Source of the DNA: Pseudomonas abietaniphila
Lineage (GTDB): Bacteria; Pseudomonadota; Gammaproteobacteria; Pseudomonadales; Pseudomonadaceae
Direction: 5' to 3'
Assembly: GCF_039697315.1 (NCBI RefSeq)
Contig: NZ_CP155619.1
Coordinates: forward strand, 558,001-622,000
Length of the DNA stretch: 64,000 nucleotides
Numbering within the stretch: position 1 is the first letter of the stretch; every line of letters begins with the position of its first letter. The notes beneath the pieces are model-generated. The model had not been told where the DNA came from. It saw nothing but the letters and a program-made list of their open reading frames with translations, and made no database searches. Shown here one piece after another: positions 48,222 to 56,712 of the stretch. The translations under genes were made by a program, and so were the position numbers.

Positions 48222-49658
48222 ATGAATACGCCCTACGACTCGCTCTATCTTTTCATCGGTGGTGAATGGATCGGTACTGAAGGACGCGACACTGCGGCGG
48301 TCGTGAACCCCGCGACCGAAACGGAACTGGGACGCGTACCGCTCGCCACCGCGAGTGACCTTGATCGCGCGTTGGCCATCGCGCAATCGAGCTTTGAGGT
48401 ATGGCGTCGCACGGTGCCGGATCAGCGCGCAAAGATCCTCAAGCGTGCAGCCGATCTGATTCTGGAACGCGCACCGCACATCGCGGCACAGATGACCCTG
48501 GAAGAAGGCAAGCCGCTCGGCGAAGCGCTGGATGAAGTTACCCGCGCCGCCGAGTATTTCGAATGGTTCGCCGAGAGCGCGCGGCGCATTGACGGCCGTG
48601 TCGTGCCTGCCAATCGACCCGGTGTTTTGCAACTTGTAAAACGTCAGCCCATTGGACCGGTCGCGGCCTTCACACCCTGGAATTTCCCGGCCATTACCCC
48701 GGCCCGCAAATTGTCTGCCGCGCTGGCCGCCGGTTGCAGCGTCATCCTCAAGCCTGGCGAGGAGAGCCCCTCAACGGCGCTGGCACTGGCCCGTGCCCTG
48801 GACGACGCGGGGCTTCCGAAAGGCGTGTTGCAGATCGTGTTCGGCGTGCCGGATCAGGTTTCCAGCCACCTGATCGGATCGCCGATCATCCGCAAAGTCA
48901 CGTTCACCGGCTCCGTGCCGATCGGCCGGCTGCTGTCTGCCCGCGCTGCAGAGGGCGTCAAACCCATCACGCTGGAACTGGGAGGCCACGGGCCGGTGCT
49001 GGTGTTCGAAGATGCGGACGTTGAAAAAGCCGCCGTAGAAGGCGTTGCAAACCGCTTCCGTGGCACCGGTCAGGTCTGCATCTCGTCCACGCGCTTTCTT
49101 ATTCAGCGCGGTGCTTATCAAACCTTCGTTCACCGCTTCGTTGCTGCCACCCAGGCGCTGCGAATCGGTAACGGCCTGCAGCCGGACACTCAGGTCGGGC
49201 CGCTCGCCAATCCACGACAACTGGCGAAAATGGAAGCGCTGGTCGCTGACGCAGTGGCCAAAGGCGCCACGCTGCTGGCGGGTGGCAAACGTGTGCCGGG
49301 CCAGGGTTTCTTCTTCGAGCCCACGGTGTTGGCCGATGTACCCATGACCGCGCGTGTCATGCATGAGGAGCCCTTTGGTCCCATCGCGATCCTGATGCCC
49401 TTCGATGAAATGAACGACGGGCTGCAAGAAGCCAACCGCTTGCCGTACGGCTTGTCCGCCTACGCGTTCACCTCCAGCGCACGCACGGCCATCGACGTCG
49501 CCGACGGCCTTGAGGCAGGAATGATCGGCATCAACCAATATCGAATCGTCGCCACTGAACTGCCCTTTGGTGGCCTGAAGGAAAGCGGCCACGGCTCGGA
49601 AGGCGGGATCGAAGGCATCGAGCATTACCTCACCCACAAATTCATCAGCCAAGTGTAA
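48222..49658 (+). CDS. NAD(P)-dependent aldehyde dehydrogenase, succinate-semialdehyde dehydrogenase type
   Basis: A 478-residue aldehyde dehydrogenase. Catalytic Glu is in TLELGGHGP (near residue 252) and catalytic Cys in GTGQVCISSTR (near 286); TPWNFPAI near 148 and FTGSVPIGR near 228 form the cofactor site. The overall pattern is closest to GabD-like enzymes, but related proteins accept many aldehydes. ATG 48222 follows AAGG; two earlier in-frame starts are possible. It is the first of three tightly spaced genes with a CMD protein (10 bp) and a quinone oxidoreductase. Confidence 0.88.
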   Translation: MNTPYDSLYLFIGGEWIGTEGRDTAAVVNPATETELGRVPLATASDLDRALAIAQSSFEVWRRTVPDQRAKILKRAADLILERAPHIAAQMTLEEGKPLGEALDEVTRAAEYFEWFAESARRIDGRVVPANRPGVLQLVKRQPIGPVAAFTPWNFPAITPARKLSAALAAGCSVILKPGEESPSTALALARALDDAGLPKGVLQIVFGVPDQVSSHLIGSPIIRKVTFTGSVPIGRLLSARAAEGVKPITLELGGHGPVLVFEDADVEKAAVEGVANRFRGTGQVCISSTRFLIQRGAYQTFVHRFVAATQALRIGNGLQPDTQVGPLANPRQLAKMEALVADAVAKGATLLAGGKRVPGQGFFFEPTVLADVPMTARVMHEEPFGPIAILMPFDEMNDGLQEANRLPYGLSAYAFTSSARTAIDVADGLEAGMIGINQYRIVATELPFGGLKESGHGSEGGIEGIEHYLTHKFISQV

Positions 49659-49668
49659 GGACGCGATC

Positions 49669-50004
49669 ATGTCGAACATCAATTTCACCAGTCCTCGTGA
49701 AGCGGCCAGAGCCTTCACCCCTACACTTTCGCAGTTCGTCGACACGACGCTGTATCCGGTGATCTGGAGCGATCCGGCGCTCTCGCAACGTGACCGCAGC
49801 CTGATCACCGTCGCGGCGCTCATTGCCGGTGGTCATGCCGAAGAGTTGCCTGCGCATTTGCGCCGAGCGGTAACCAATGGCGTCACCCATGAGGAGCTGT
49901 CGGCCGCCATCACGCACCTGGCGTTCTATGCAGGCTTGCCTGCCGCCATCACAGCCTCAGCCATCGCCAACGCCACCCTCAACGAATCGGAGCAACAGCC
50001 ATGA
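49669..50004 (+). CDS. Carboxymuconolactone decarboxylase family protein
   Basis: A 111-residue CMD-fold protein: SQRDRSLITVAALIAGGHAEELPAHLRRAVTNGVTHEEL (in pieces) followed by THLAFYAGLPAAITA matches the family. The redox CxxC pair of AhpD-type members is absent, as in the decarboxylase-like branch. The reaction is unknown; many such genes accompany LysR or TetR regulators and oxidoreductases. It overlaps the next gene by 4 bp (ATGA). Confidence 0.88.
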   Translation: MSNINFTSPREAARAFTPTLSQFVDTTLYPVIWSDPALSQRDRSLITVAALIAGGHAEELPAHLRRAVTNGVTHEELSAAITHLAFYAGLPAAITASAIANATLNESEQQP

Positions 50005-51008
50005 AAGCCATCATCATCCATGAGTTTGGCGACGCCGACGTGCTCAAGCTGAGCGACGCAGCCACGCCTGAAGTGCGCCCGACCGACCTGTTGGTGCGCG
50101 TCTATGCCGCCGGCGTCAATCGCGCCGACCTGACCCACCGCACCGGCGGTTACGGGCACCCCAACTTTGGCGACTCCCCGATCATCGGCCTGGAAATCGC
50201 TGGCGAGGTCATCGAAAAAGGCAGCGACGTCGAAGGCTTCGAAGTGGGCGCACGGGTGATGGGCGTCGTGGGCGGCGGCGCGTATGCCGAGCTGGCACGC
50301 ATCGACTACCGCATGGCGATGCCCATTCCGGCTCAGCTGGATTACGTTCACGCTGCGGCAATTCCCGAGGTGTTCGTCACCGCGCATGAGGCGATGATGC
50401 ACTTGGCGCGACTCACCTCGGGCGACTCCGTGCTGATTCATGCCGCGGCAGGCGGCGTGGGCTCCGCCGCCGTGCAACTGGCGTACGCCACGGGCGCTAC
50501 CGTGTATGCGACCACAGACGGCAGCAAGTTGTCGCGGGTCGAGCACCTCGGCGCCGAGGTCGCGATTGACTACAAGACCCAGGATTTCGCCGACGTCATT
50601 GCCCGGAAAACCAATGGCCAGGGTGTGGATGTCATCATCGATTTCGTTGGCAAACCCTACTTCGAACGCAACATCGCCTCCCTTGCCAAAGGCGGCCGAC
50701 TGATCCAGGTCGGCATCCTCGGCGGCGGGGGCAGCGTGAACGTGACCCTGGAGCAGATCCTGTATCGCCACCTGCAAATCATCGGCACGGTCATGAAGTC
50801 CCGCACCCAACCGCAAAAGCACGCCATGATCAAACGCTTCCGCGACCATTGGCTCGAGCGGTTTGAAGGTGCCGGAAGCCTGGAACCCGTGGTTGACAGC
50901 ACATTCCCCCTGTCCCGTGCCGCCGAGGCGCATCGTCGTATGGAGTCTTCGGAAAACGTCGGCAAGATCATCTTGACGATGCAACCTGAGGACTTGATCG
51001 AGGGCTGA
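50001..51008 (+). CDS. Zinc-independent medium-chain quinone oxidoreductase-like protein
   Basis: A 335-residue MDR-family oxidoreductase. The N-terminal GroES-like part carries AAGVNRADLTHRTG, and the NADPH-binding Rossmann motif is HAAAGGVGSAAVQLAYATGA near residue 149. Structural and catalytic zinc ligands are absent, as in PIG3/QOR enzymes that reduce quinones or activated enones. It is translationally coupled to the CMD gene (ATGA overlap) and ends the operon. The natural substrate is unknown. Confidence 0.9.
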   Translation: MKAIIIHEFGDADVLKLSDAATPEVRPTDLLVRVYAAGVNRADLTHRTGGYGHPNFGDSPIIGLEIAGEVIEKGSDVEGFEVGARVMGVVGGGAYAELARIDYRMAMPIPAQLDYVHAAAIPEVFVTAHEAMMHLARLTSGDSVLIHAAAGGVGSAAVQLAYATGATVYATTDGSKLSRVEHLGAEVAIDYKTQDFADVIARKTNGQGVDVIIDFVGKPYFERNIASLAKGGRLIQVGILGGGGSVNVTLEQILYRHLQIIGTVMKSRTQPQKHAMIKRFRDHWLERFEGAGSLEPVVDSTFPLSRAAEAHRRMESSENVGKIILTMQPEDLIEG

Positions 51009-51113
51009 CGATTCATAGCCAGGCTTTGAACCCGGGCGCCTTCTGATCGGAGAGCGCCTCGCTCTGGCGTCAGGCAACCTTCACTCGATGTCGAGCAAGA
51101 AGGTCGATTCACA

Positions 51114-51932
51114 TTACGGATTCAACCCATCCCGTTGCTGTGCGCTCCAAAGCTCCAGGTTCGACTTCACAAGGGCCTGAGGCAGCGTGCTCGACACGAT
51201 TTTCTGCATCTCATCGCTGATCTGCTTTTGCAAGGCTGGATGGATGCAGTCCGCGTTGGGCGACAGCGCCAGATAAAGCCCCTCGCTGCTGATCGGCGGT
51301 TCAAGGGCTTCTACGGCCGCTTCAACGCCCAGCTTTTTAGCCAGCGCCATTCCAGGGTACTGCTCGAATAACACGAAGTCGTTGCGTTTGAGGATGAGCT
51401 TCTGGAACGCCTGACTGGCCGTAGGCACGGCCTCCAGCGAGAGGTTGGCTTTGGCGTAATTGTCGAACGCCTGACCAAAACTGTTGTTGACCAGCGTTCC
51501 CCCGCTGCGTCCGATCAGGTCGGACCATTGATGATACGCAAAGGCATCTTTTTTCCTGACCCAGACCATGCTGCGCGTGAACAGGAACGGCGGCTTTATG
51601 AAGTTCAACGTCTGCTCACGATGCGCGGTCAGAAAATACCCGGCCAGCATATCGATGCGCCCTGCCCTCACTTCCTCCTGCGCACGGGACCAGGGCCCTC
51701 CGTAAATGACCTCGATCTGCAGGCCTAACGCCGTGCCCAGGTGTTTGATCAGGTCGGCATTGGCGCCGATGAGTCGATGCGGGTTGTGCGGGTCTCGCCA
51801 CAGGTAGGGAGGGTATTCCGCATTGCCGGTTGCGGTGAGGTGATCACATGTGGTCTCACTCAGCGCAACGCCGGGCATCAACAGCATCAAGGCGGCCGCG
51901 GACATGAACCTGCACAAACGACGGCCGATCAT
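51114..51932 (-). CDS. Periplasmic amino-acid-type binding protein (PAAT family)
   Basis: A 272-residue solute-binding protein with a signal peptide (PGVALSET, cleavage near residue 25). The bacterial extracellular solute-binding family 3 pattern is visible: PPYLWRD, GANADLIKHLGTALGLQIEVIYGGPWSRAQEEVRAGRIDMLAGYF in pieces, and FVLFEQYPG. Sequence conservation is weaker than in the second binding protein at 56713. It follows the HisP-type gene in the same direction after 307 bp, so it may serve that transporter, but it probably has its own promoter. ATG 51932 begins the signal sequence. Confidence 0.82.
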   Translation of the reverse strand: MIGRRLCRFMSAAALMLLMPGVALSETTCDHLTATGNAEYPPYLWRDPHNPHRLIGANADLIKHLGTALGLQIEVIYGGPWSRAQEEVRAGRIDMLAGYFLTAHREQTLNFIKPPFLFTRSMVWVRKKDAFAYHQWSDLIGRSGGTLVNNSFGQAFDNYAKANLSLEAVPTASQAFQKLILKRNDFVLFEQYPGMALAKKLGVEAAVEALEPPISSEGLYLALSPNADCIHPALQKQISDEMQKIVSSTLPQALVKSNLELWSAQQRDGLNP

Positions 51933-52239
51933 ATTCAACCCCCAATGAAAACCCCGCGTATGAGCAGTATGCCCACGGGTGCCTGAAGCCAACCGTTGAA
52001 GGGCGCTGGCTCAGGGAGCAACACGCAATGGTCCTTTATGCTGCCTGCACACCCGCGAACCGGATGCGGTTCACAAGCGTGTGTCGATTTCAGGTTAGAG
52101 GTCACACGACGTCCTGGTTTCATTGACTGCATGAAACAATAGACGGAATCCTGAAATGAGCCTCTGTTTAACGTGAAGGCGTTGTCGTGTGGGATCGAAG
52201 CGCGGCCGCGGACCACCGCCGCGCGCTCGCCCCGCGACG
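51933..52239. other. 307-bp region between HisP-type gene and downstream binding protein
   Basis: No gene is supported. It contains a GC-rich hairpin near the HisP stop (52200-52224, GCGCGGC pairing GCCGCGC), possibly the end of the transporter transcript, and must hold any separate promoter for the binding-protein gene. Confidence 0.55.
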
Positions 52240-53031
52240 TCAGTCGGTCGTGCGCTGGTGATGACTCGCCACAAACTGCCGAAAACGCTCGGTGGGCAGG
52301 CCTTCAAACAGTTCATCCGGCGTACCCTGTGCGTCGATCAAGCCCTGCGCCATGAACACCACCCGGTTCGACACGTGGCGGGCAAAGCCCATTTCGTGGG
52401 TCACCACCAACATGGTCCTGCCCTCTTCAGCCAGCGAGCGCATCACGCGCAGGACCTCGCCGACCAGTTCCGGGTCCAGCGCGGAGGTTGGTTCGTCGAA
52501 CAGCATGACCTGCGGATTCATGGCCAGCGCCCGTGCGATGGCGACACGTTGTTGCTGCCCGCCGGAGAGGTGCGCCGGGTAGTAATCACGGCGGTCGTAC
52601 AGCCCCACTTTGTGCAGCAACTGCTCGGCCTCTTCCACGCACTCGGCGCGCGAGCGTTTAAGCACGCGCATCGGGCCTTCAATGATGTTCTGCAGCACGG
52701 TCATGTGCGACCACAGGTTGAAGCTCTGGAAGACCATGCCGAGTTTGCTGCGCATTGCCTCAACCTGGCGGGTGTTGCTGGGCTGAAGGCGTCCGTTGGC
52801 GTGCTGCTTCATTTCGATCACTTCGCCGTCCAGCACGATGCGGCCCTGGTCAGGGGATTCCAGCAGGTTGATGCAGCGCAGGAAGGTGCTTTTACCCGAG
52901 CCGCTGGCACCGAGTATGGAGATGACATCGCCCTTGTGCGCCTCCAGCGATATCCCTTTGAGCACCTGCACCGATCCGAACGATTTGCAGATATTGGTGA
53001 CCGACAAAGCAGCCGCGACGTGTTGATTCAT
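52240..53031 (-). CDS. Amino acid ABC transporter ATPase (HisP/OccP-like)
   Basis: A 263-residue ATPase of the polar amino acid uptake family. Walker [10 protein letters not shown] near residue 41, signature [15 protein letters not shown] near 160, Walker [15 protein letters not shown] and switch [14 protein letters not shown] are all intact and match HisP/OccP. ATG 53031 follows GGAG with correct spacing. It is 17 bp after the HisM-type permease and is the last gene of the hisQ-hisM-hisP-like operon. It should drive import of a basic amino acid or opine. Confidence 0.93.
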   Translation of the reverse strand: MNQHVAAALSVTNICKSFGSVQVLKGISLEAHKGDVISILGASGSGKSTFLRCINLLESPDQGRIVLDGEVIEMKQHANGRLQPSNTRQVEAMRSKLGMVFQSFNLWSHMTVLQNIIEGPMRVLKRSRAECVEEAEQLLHKVGLYDRRDYYPAHLSGGQQQRVAIARALAMNPQVMLFDEPTSALDPELVGEVLRVMRSLAEEGRTMLVVTHEMGFARHVSNRVVFMAQGLIDAQGTPDELFEGLPTERFRQFVASHHQRTTD

Positions 53032-53048
53032 GATGAGCTCCGCTGCGA

Positions 53049-53786
53049 TCAAAGGGATGAAGGGGTTTCAGGGACCGGTTCGGCCGCCCGCTGTGTGGGG
53101 CGTTCGCGCAGGTGCGGCGAGAGCTGGTACTCGACCCACGCCATGGCGCGAACGATCAGGAAATTGAGCACCAGATAAATCAGCGCGGCGCAGAGGAAGA
53201 CCTCCATCGTGCGGTAGGTGCGCTGAATGATTTGCTGGGCAATGCCGGTCACGTCCCACACGGTCACCAGGCTGGCAATGGCCGTGGACTTGACCATCAA
53301 CACGGCTTCGGTCGAGTAGGATGGCAGCGCCTGGCGAAGGGTGACGGGACCGATCACGCGCCACAGCAAGGTCCAGCGGCTCATGCCGACCGCAAGCCCG
53401 GCTTCGATCTGGCCCTGGGGAATGCTCTGGATACCGCCGCGAATGATCTCAGCCGTATAGCCCGCAGTACACATGGCCAGAGCCACGACGGCGCAGCCAT
53501 AGGTCGAGCGCAGGATTTCCCACATGAAGCTGCTGCGGATCGCACTGAACTGGCCAAGGCCGTAGTAAATCAGGAACATCTGGATCAACAGCGGTGTGCC
53601 GCGAAACAACCAGATGTAACAACGAGCCGGGTAGCTGAGAATCGGCCAGCGGCTGACGCGCATGGCCGCCACGCCGAGGGCGAGCAGCAGGCCAAGCGAC
53701 AGGCTGGAAAAGAACAGACTCAAGGTGGTGGGCAACGCCGCCAGCAGTTTGAGCATCGTGTCGCTGAGAAAGGCAAAATCGATCAT
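53049..53786 (-). CDS. Amino acid ABC transporter permease (HisM-like)
   Basis: A 245-residue inner membrane permease with about five membrane helices. The coupling-helix motif is [30 protein letters not shown] (in pieces), typical of the HisMQ group, and [16 protein letters not shown] near residue 64 is the family hallmark. It begins 15 bp after the HisQ-like gene. With the HisQ-like protein it forms the transport pathway for a basic amino acid or opine. Confidence 0.92.
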   Translation of the reverse strand: MIDFAFLSDTMLKLLAALPTTLSLFFSSLSLGLLLALGVAAMRVSRWPILSYPARCYIWLFRGTPLLIQMFLIYYGLGQFSAIRSSFMWEILRSTYGCAVVALAMCTAGYTAEIIRGGIQSIPQGQIEAGLAVGMSRWTLLWRVIGPVTLRQALPSYSTEAVLMVKSTAIASLVTVWDVTGIAQQIIQRTYRTMEVFLCAALIYLVLNFLIVRAMAWVEYQLSPHLRERPTQRAAEPVPETPSSL

Positions 53787-53801
53787 GAGTGGTTCCCCGT
53801 C

Positions 53802-54521
53802 TCAGGAATGTGGCGTGCGGCGTTGCGTGCGCAACACACGGTTTTCAGCCATGTTGAACAGGCGACCGGACAACCCGGTGAGGATCAGGTAACAGGCGCC
53901 GCCGACGATGTAGAACGTGAAGTACTGGCGCGTGGAGCCGGCCGCCACCTGACTGGCGCGCATCAACTCGACGAGGCCAATCACGGAAATCAGCGCGGAG
54001 TCCTTGAGGGTCATCTGCCAGACATTGCCCAGACCCGGTAACGCGTAACGCCAGACTTGCGGAATGAGGACCCGCCTCACGCGCATGTGCCAGGTCATGC
54101 CAATCGCCAGCGCGGCTTCAAGCTCGCCTTTGGCGACGGCCAGGTAAGCACCGCGATACACCTCGGCCTGATACGAGCCGGAGATCAGCCCGACCGCGAG
54201 TGCGCCCACCAGAAACGGCGGCGTATCGACAAAGCCTTCGCCACCGAACCAGTGATTGATCGCACCCAGCACGCTGGCGCCGCCGAAGTAAAACAGGTAG
54301 ATCACCAGCAGCTCGGGAATGCCCCGGAACAGGATCGAATAGGCGTCGCCGACATAACGAAACAGACGACGCTTCGACAGCTTGGCCGCCGCCACCGCGC
54401 TGCCGGCAATTGCCCCCACCACCAACGCCGACAGGGTCAGCAACACGGTCATGCCGGCCGCCTTCAAAAGGGCCGCGCCCCACCCGTTGTTTCCGAAACT
54501 GAGCAGCTGTAAGAGATCCAT
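53802..54521 (-). CDS. Amino acid ABC transporter permease (HisQ-like)
   Basis: A 239-residue permease with about five membrane helices. FRGIPELLVIYLFYFGG near residue 75 and EAALAIGMTWHMRVRRVLIPQ (in pieces) near 155 are the HisQ/OccQ hallmarks. ATG 54521 starts the conserved region; the frame extends further upstream without similarity. It is the first gene of the three-gene transporter operon. A GntR-like palindrome lies about 65 bp before its start. Confidence 0.92.
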   Translation of the reverse strand: MDLLQLLSFGNNGWGAALLKAAGMTVLLTLSALVVGAIAGSAVAAAKLSKRRLFRYVGDAYSILFRGIPELLVIYLFYFGGASVLGAINHWFGGEGFVDTPPFLVGALAVGLISGSYQAEVYRGAYLAVAKGELEAALAIGMTWHMRVRRVLIPQVWRYALPGLGNVWQMTLKDSALISVIGLVELMRASQVAAGSTRQYFTFYIVGGACYLILTGLSGRLFNMAENRVLRTQRRTPHS

Positions 54522-54584
54522 AGCGTTATTCCTGCAGCGAACGGTGATACGTCTGGTGCCTGGCGACACCGCCCAACTCATACA

Positions 54585-54604
54585 TACTTGTCTTTACAAG
54601 CATA
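54585..54604. promoter_or_regulatory. Palindromic operator candidate before the HisQMP operon
   Basis: CTTGT-CTTT-ACAAG (54587-54600) is a perfect inverted repeat inside an AT-rich stretch 66 bp before the HisQ-like ATG. It resembles operators of GntR regulators (TTGT-N4-ACAA). No GntR gene is present in the window; the nearby LysR protein is an alternative binder. Confidence 0.5.
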
Positions 54605-54821
54605 TGCAATTTGATTGCCACATCCTTCCCAGGCCAGGGTCCGGGACGCGGCGAGCCCTCTGCTTAGGCGGTCCGACGCTCATAAGGTTTAACGGGATGC
54701 CGGAGAAAGGTCATCAGCGAAAGGGGTCGGGTTACCGCAGGGTGCCTCACGCTGGGGCGGGGAGAAACATCCGGCCCCAGCAAAGTGCGTCGACTTGTAA
54801 CAACCGCTTGCAGCCTTCGGA

Positions 54822-55718
54822 TCAGGGTGTACCCAACAATTCGATGAGGCTTTGCACGTTCGGTCGTTTGCGTTTTTCAGCCGGTACAAACGCGCAATAC
54901 GGATGCCCCAACGGCAGCGATCTGGCGGACAATACGATCAGGCGACCCGCCGCCAGATCAGGCTGAGCGATGAGTTTCTGCCCCAGCGCGATGCCACACC
55001 CGAGTTTCGCCAGCGTGATCGACAGGCTGGACAGCCCGGAGCGACGCCCCAGCGCCGGATCGGGTGAGACCTGTCCGACTTCACTGGCGTACCAGTCGCT
55101 CCAGGTCGGGTGCGAGGCGTAACTCGGTCCCCACTGCGTATGGATGAACAGGCTTTCGTGAATCCGCGTCAGGTCAAAATCGCTGTTGCCGTGGCGATAC
55201 CACAACTCCGGCGCACACAGCGGCACCACCTGATCGTGTACCAGAGGGATCGCTTCGAGCGAAGGGTAATGGTAGTCGCCGTAGCTGACACGGATGTCGA
55301 CGTCATGCCGGGCCAGGTCGACCGGGTCATCTTCGACCCGCACGTCCACCGAGAGCTGCGGATAGCTTTCCAGCAACACCGCAAGCTTCGGCGCCAGCCA
55401 GACTTCAGCCAGTGAGAACGGCACGCTGATGATCAACCGCGTACGCATCTCGCCTTCCAGCAGACGCACTGTCATGGCGGCGATGTCGTCCAGCGCGCGG
55501 GATGTCTGCGGAAAAATCGCCAGCCCGGCGTCCGTCAACGAAAGCCGGTTGCCGCTGCGCACGAACAGTTTTTTGCCGAAGTACTCTTCCAGGTGACGGA
55601 CTTGCTGGCTGACCGCAGCGGCCGAAACCCCCAGCTCTTTCCCGGCTGCAACAAAGCTCGCCAGACGCGCAGCGACTTCAAACGTTCTCACGGCATTCAG
55701 TGGCGGCAGTCGTTTCAT
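54822..55718 (-). CDS. GcvA-type LysR regulator, divergent from the 2OG oxygenase
   Basis: A 298-residue LysR regulator of the GcvA/AmpR subgroup, shown by the N-terminus LPPLNAVRTFEVAARLASFVAAGKELGVSAAAVSQQV (in pieces) and the effector-domain start RTRLIISVPFSLAEVWLAPKL. This subgroup commonly controls amino-acid-linked genes. It is divergent from the oxygenase gene, with a 104-bp gap holding a clear palindrome, so it likely regulates that gene and perhaps the flanking transporter genes. Confidence 0.92.
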   Translation of the reverse strand: MKRLPPLNAVRTFEVAARLASFVAAGKELGVSAAAVSQQVRHLEEYFGKKLFVRSGNRLSLTDAGLAIFPQTSRALDDIAAMTVRLLEGEMRTRLIISVPFSLAEVWLAPKLAVLLESYPQLSVDVRVEDDPVDLARHDVDIRVSYGDYHYPSLEAIPLVHDQVVPLCAPELWYRHGNSDFDLTRIHESLFIHTQWGPSYASHPTWSDWYASEVGQVSPDPALGRRSGLSSLSITLAKLGCGIALGQKLIAQPDLAAGRLIVLSARSLPLGHPYCAFVPAEKRKRPNVQSLIELLGTP

Positions 55719-55788
55719 GGAGCTGCTTCCCTAAGTTTTCCTGGGGGGAGGCTAACAATTTTTGCCGTTGTTGCGAAGATTTTCACAG

Positions 55789-55811
55789 GTTAGGTTTAAA
55801 CCACACCTAAC
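55789..55811. promoter_or_regulatory. LysR-type palindrome just before the 2OG oxygenase gene
   Basis: GTTAGGT-N9-ACCTAAC is a perfect inverted repeat whose centre contains the further palindrome GGTTTAAACC. It ends one base before the GGAGG ribosome site of the oxygenase gene, so bound regulator would affect that gene strongly. Confidence 0.6.
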
Positions 55812-55822
55812 GGAGGGCCGTC

Positions 55823-56638
55823 ATGAACACCGTCATCAATCTTCAACGCTATCCGCTGGACCGCCCAGGCAGCGAGGAATGGAACACCTTGGTCGACCAC
55901 GCTCGCACCGCGCTGGCCCGCAATGGCATGTTCAGCCTCGAAGGCTTCATAGAGGACGATAACGTGCGCGCCGCCGCGCAACAGATCCAGCCGACCATGG
56001 ACGCTGAATCCCACACCCACAAGCGCTCGCATAACATTTATTTCAAACCTGAAATACCGGAACTGGCCGCCGATCATCCCGCGCTGAAGAAGGTCGAAAC
56101 CGTCAGCCACACGCTGTGCGCAGACCAGCTCAAGAGCAGCCTCGTCACCGACGTGTATGAGTACCCGCCGCTGGTGGCGTTCTTGAGCGCCGTCATGGAT
56201 AAACCGGCGTTGTATGTCATGGCCGACCCGTTGGCACGGGTCAACGTGATGAGTTATCGCGAAGGCGAAACGCTGAATTGGCACTTCGATCGCTCTGAAT
56301 TCACCACCACGCTGATGCTCCAGTCACCCGAAGAGGGTGGCGAGTTCGAGTACCGCACCGACTTGCGCACGGCGGATGATCCCAACTATGACGGCGTGGC
56401 CGATCTATTGAACGGTCGCGACCCCGATGTGAAGAAATTACGACTCAGTGCTGGCACTCTCAACGTGTTTCGTGGGAAAAATACCGCGCACCGCGTCACC
56501 CCTGTGCGTGGCCACCGCGAGCGGATGGTGGCGGTGTTCTCCTACTACGAAAAACCCGGCGTGATGTTCACGCCTGAAGAACAAACGGGGTTCTACGGAC
56601 GCGCGTCTCAACCGACGCCTGAAGACACAGCGGCATAA
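55823..56638 (+). CDS. 2-oxoglutarate/Fe(II)-dependent oxygenase, BesD/HalD-related amino acid hydroxylase type
   Basis: A 271-residue oxygenase. The iron triad is His 154 and Asp 156 (WHFDRSEFTTTL) and a distal His near 223 (NTAHRVTP), with a 2-oxoglutarate-binding Arg a few residues later. The general pattern (SHNIYF, VNVMSYREGETLNWHFD, EEGGEFEYRTDLR, FRGKNTAHRV) resembles the family that includes the free-amino-acid radical halogenases BesD/HalA-E. Those have Gly in place of Asp; here Asp is kept, so hydroxylation is expected, not halogenation. GGAGG precedes the ATG. It lies between a LysR gene and an amino-acid-binding protein gene, which points to a basic amino acid substrate. Confidence 0.82.
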   Translation: MNTVINLQRYPLDRPGSEEWNTLVDHARTALARNGMFSLEGFIEDDNVRAAAQQIQPTMDAESHTHKRSHNIYFKPEIPELAADHPALKKVETVSHTLCADQLKSSLVTDVYEYPPLVAFLSAVMDKPALYVMADPLARVNVMSYREGETLNWHFDRSEFTTTLMLQSPEEGGEFEYRTDLRTADDPNYDGVADLLNGRDPDVKKLRLSAGTLNVFRGKNTAHRVTPVRGHRERMVAVFSYYEKPGVMFTPEEQTGFYGRASQPTPEDTAA

Positions 56639-56712
56639 TAAAAATGACTGTTTAGCGGCTTTTGATCTAGCTTGACCCTGCCAGTCTTATTTCCAATTAG
56701 ATGGGGAAACAC

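Noticed and set aside
55823..56638. The oxygenase as a BesD-like halogenase
   Set aside because: The iron site is His-Phe-Asp, with the Asp retained; radical halogenases of this group have Gly there.
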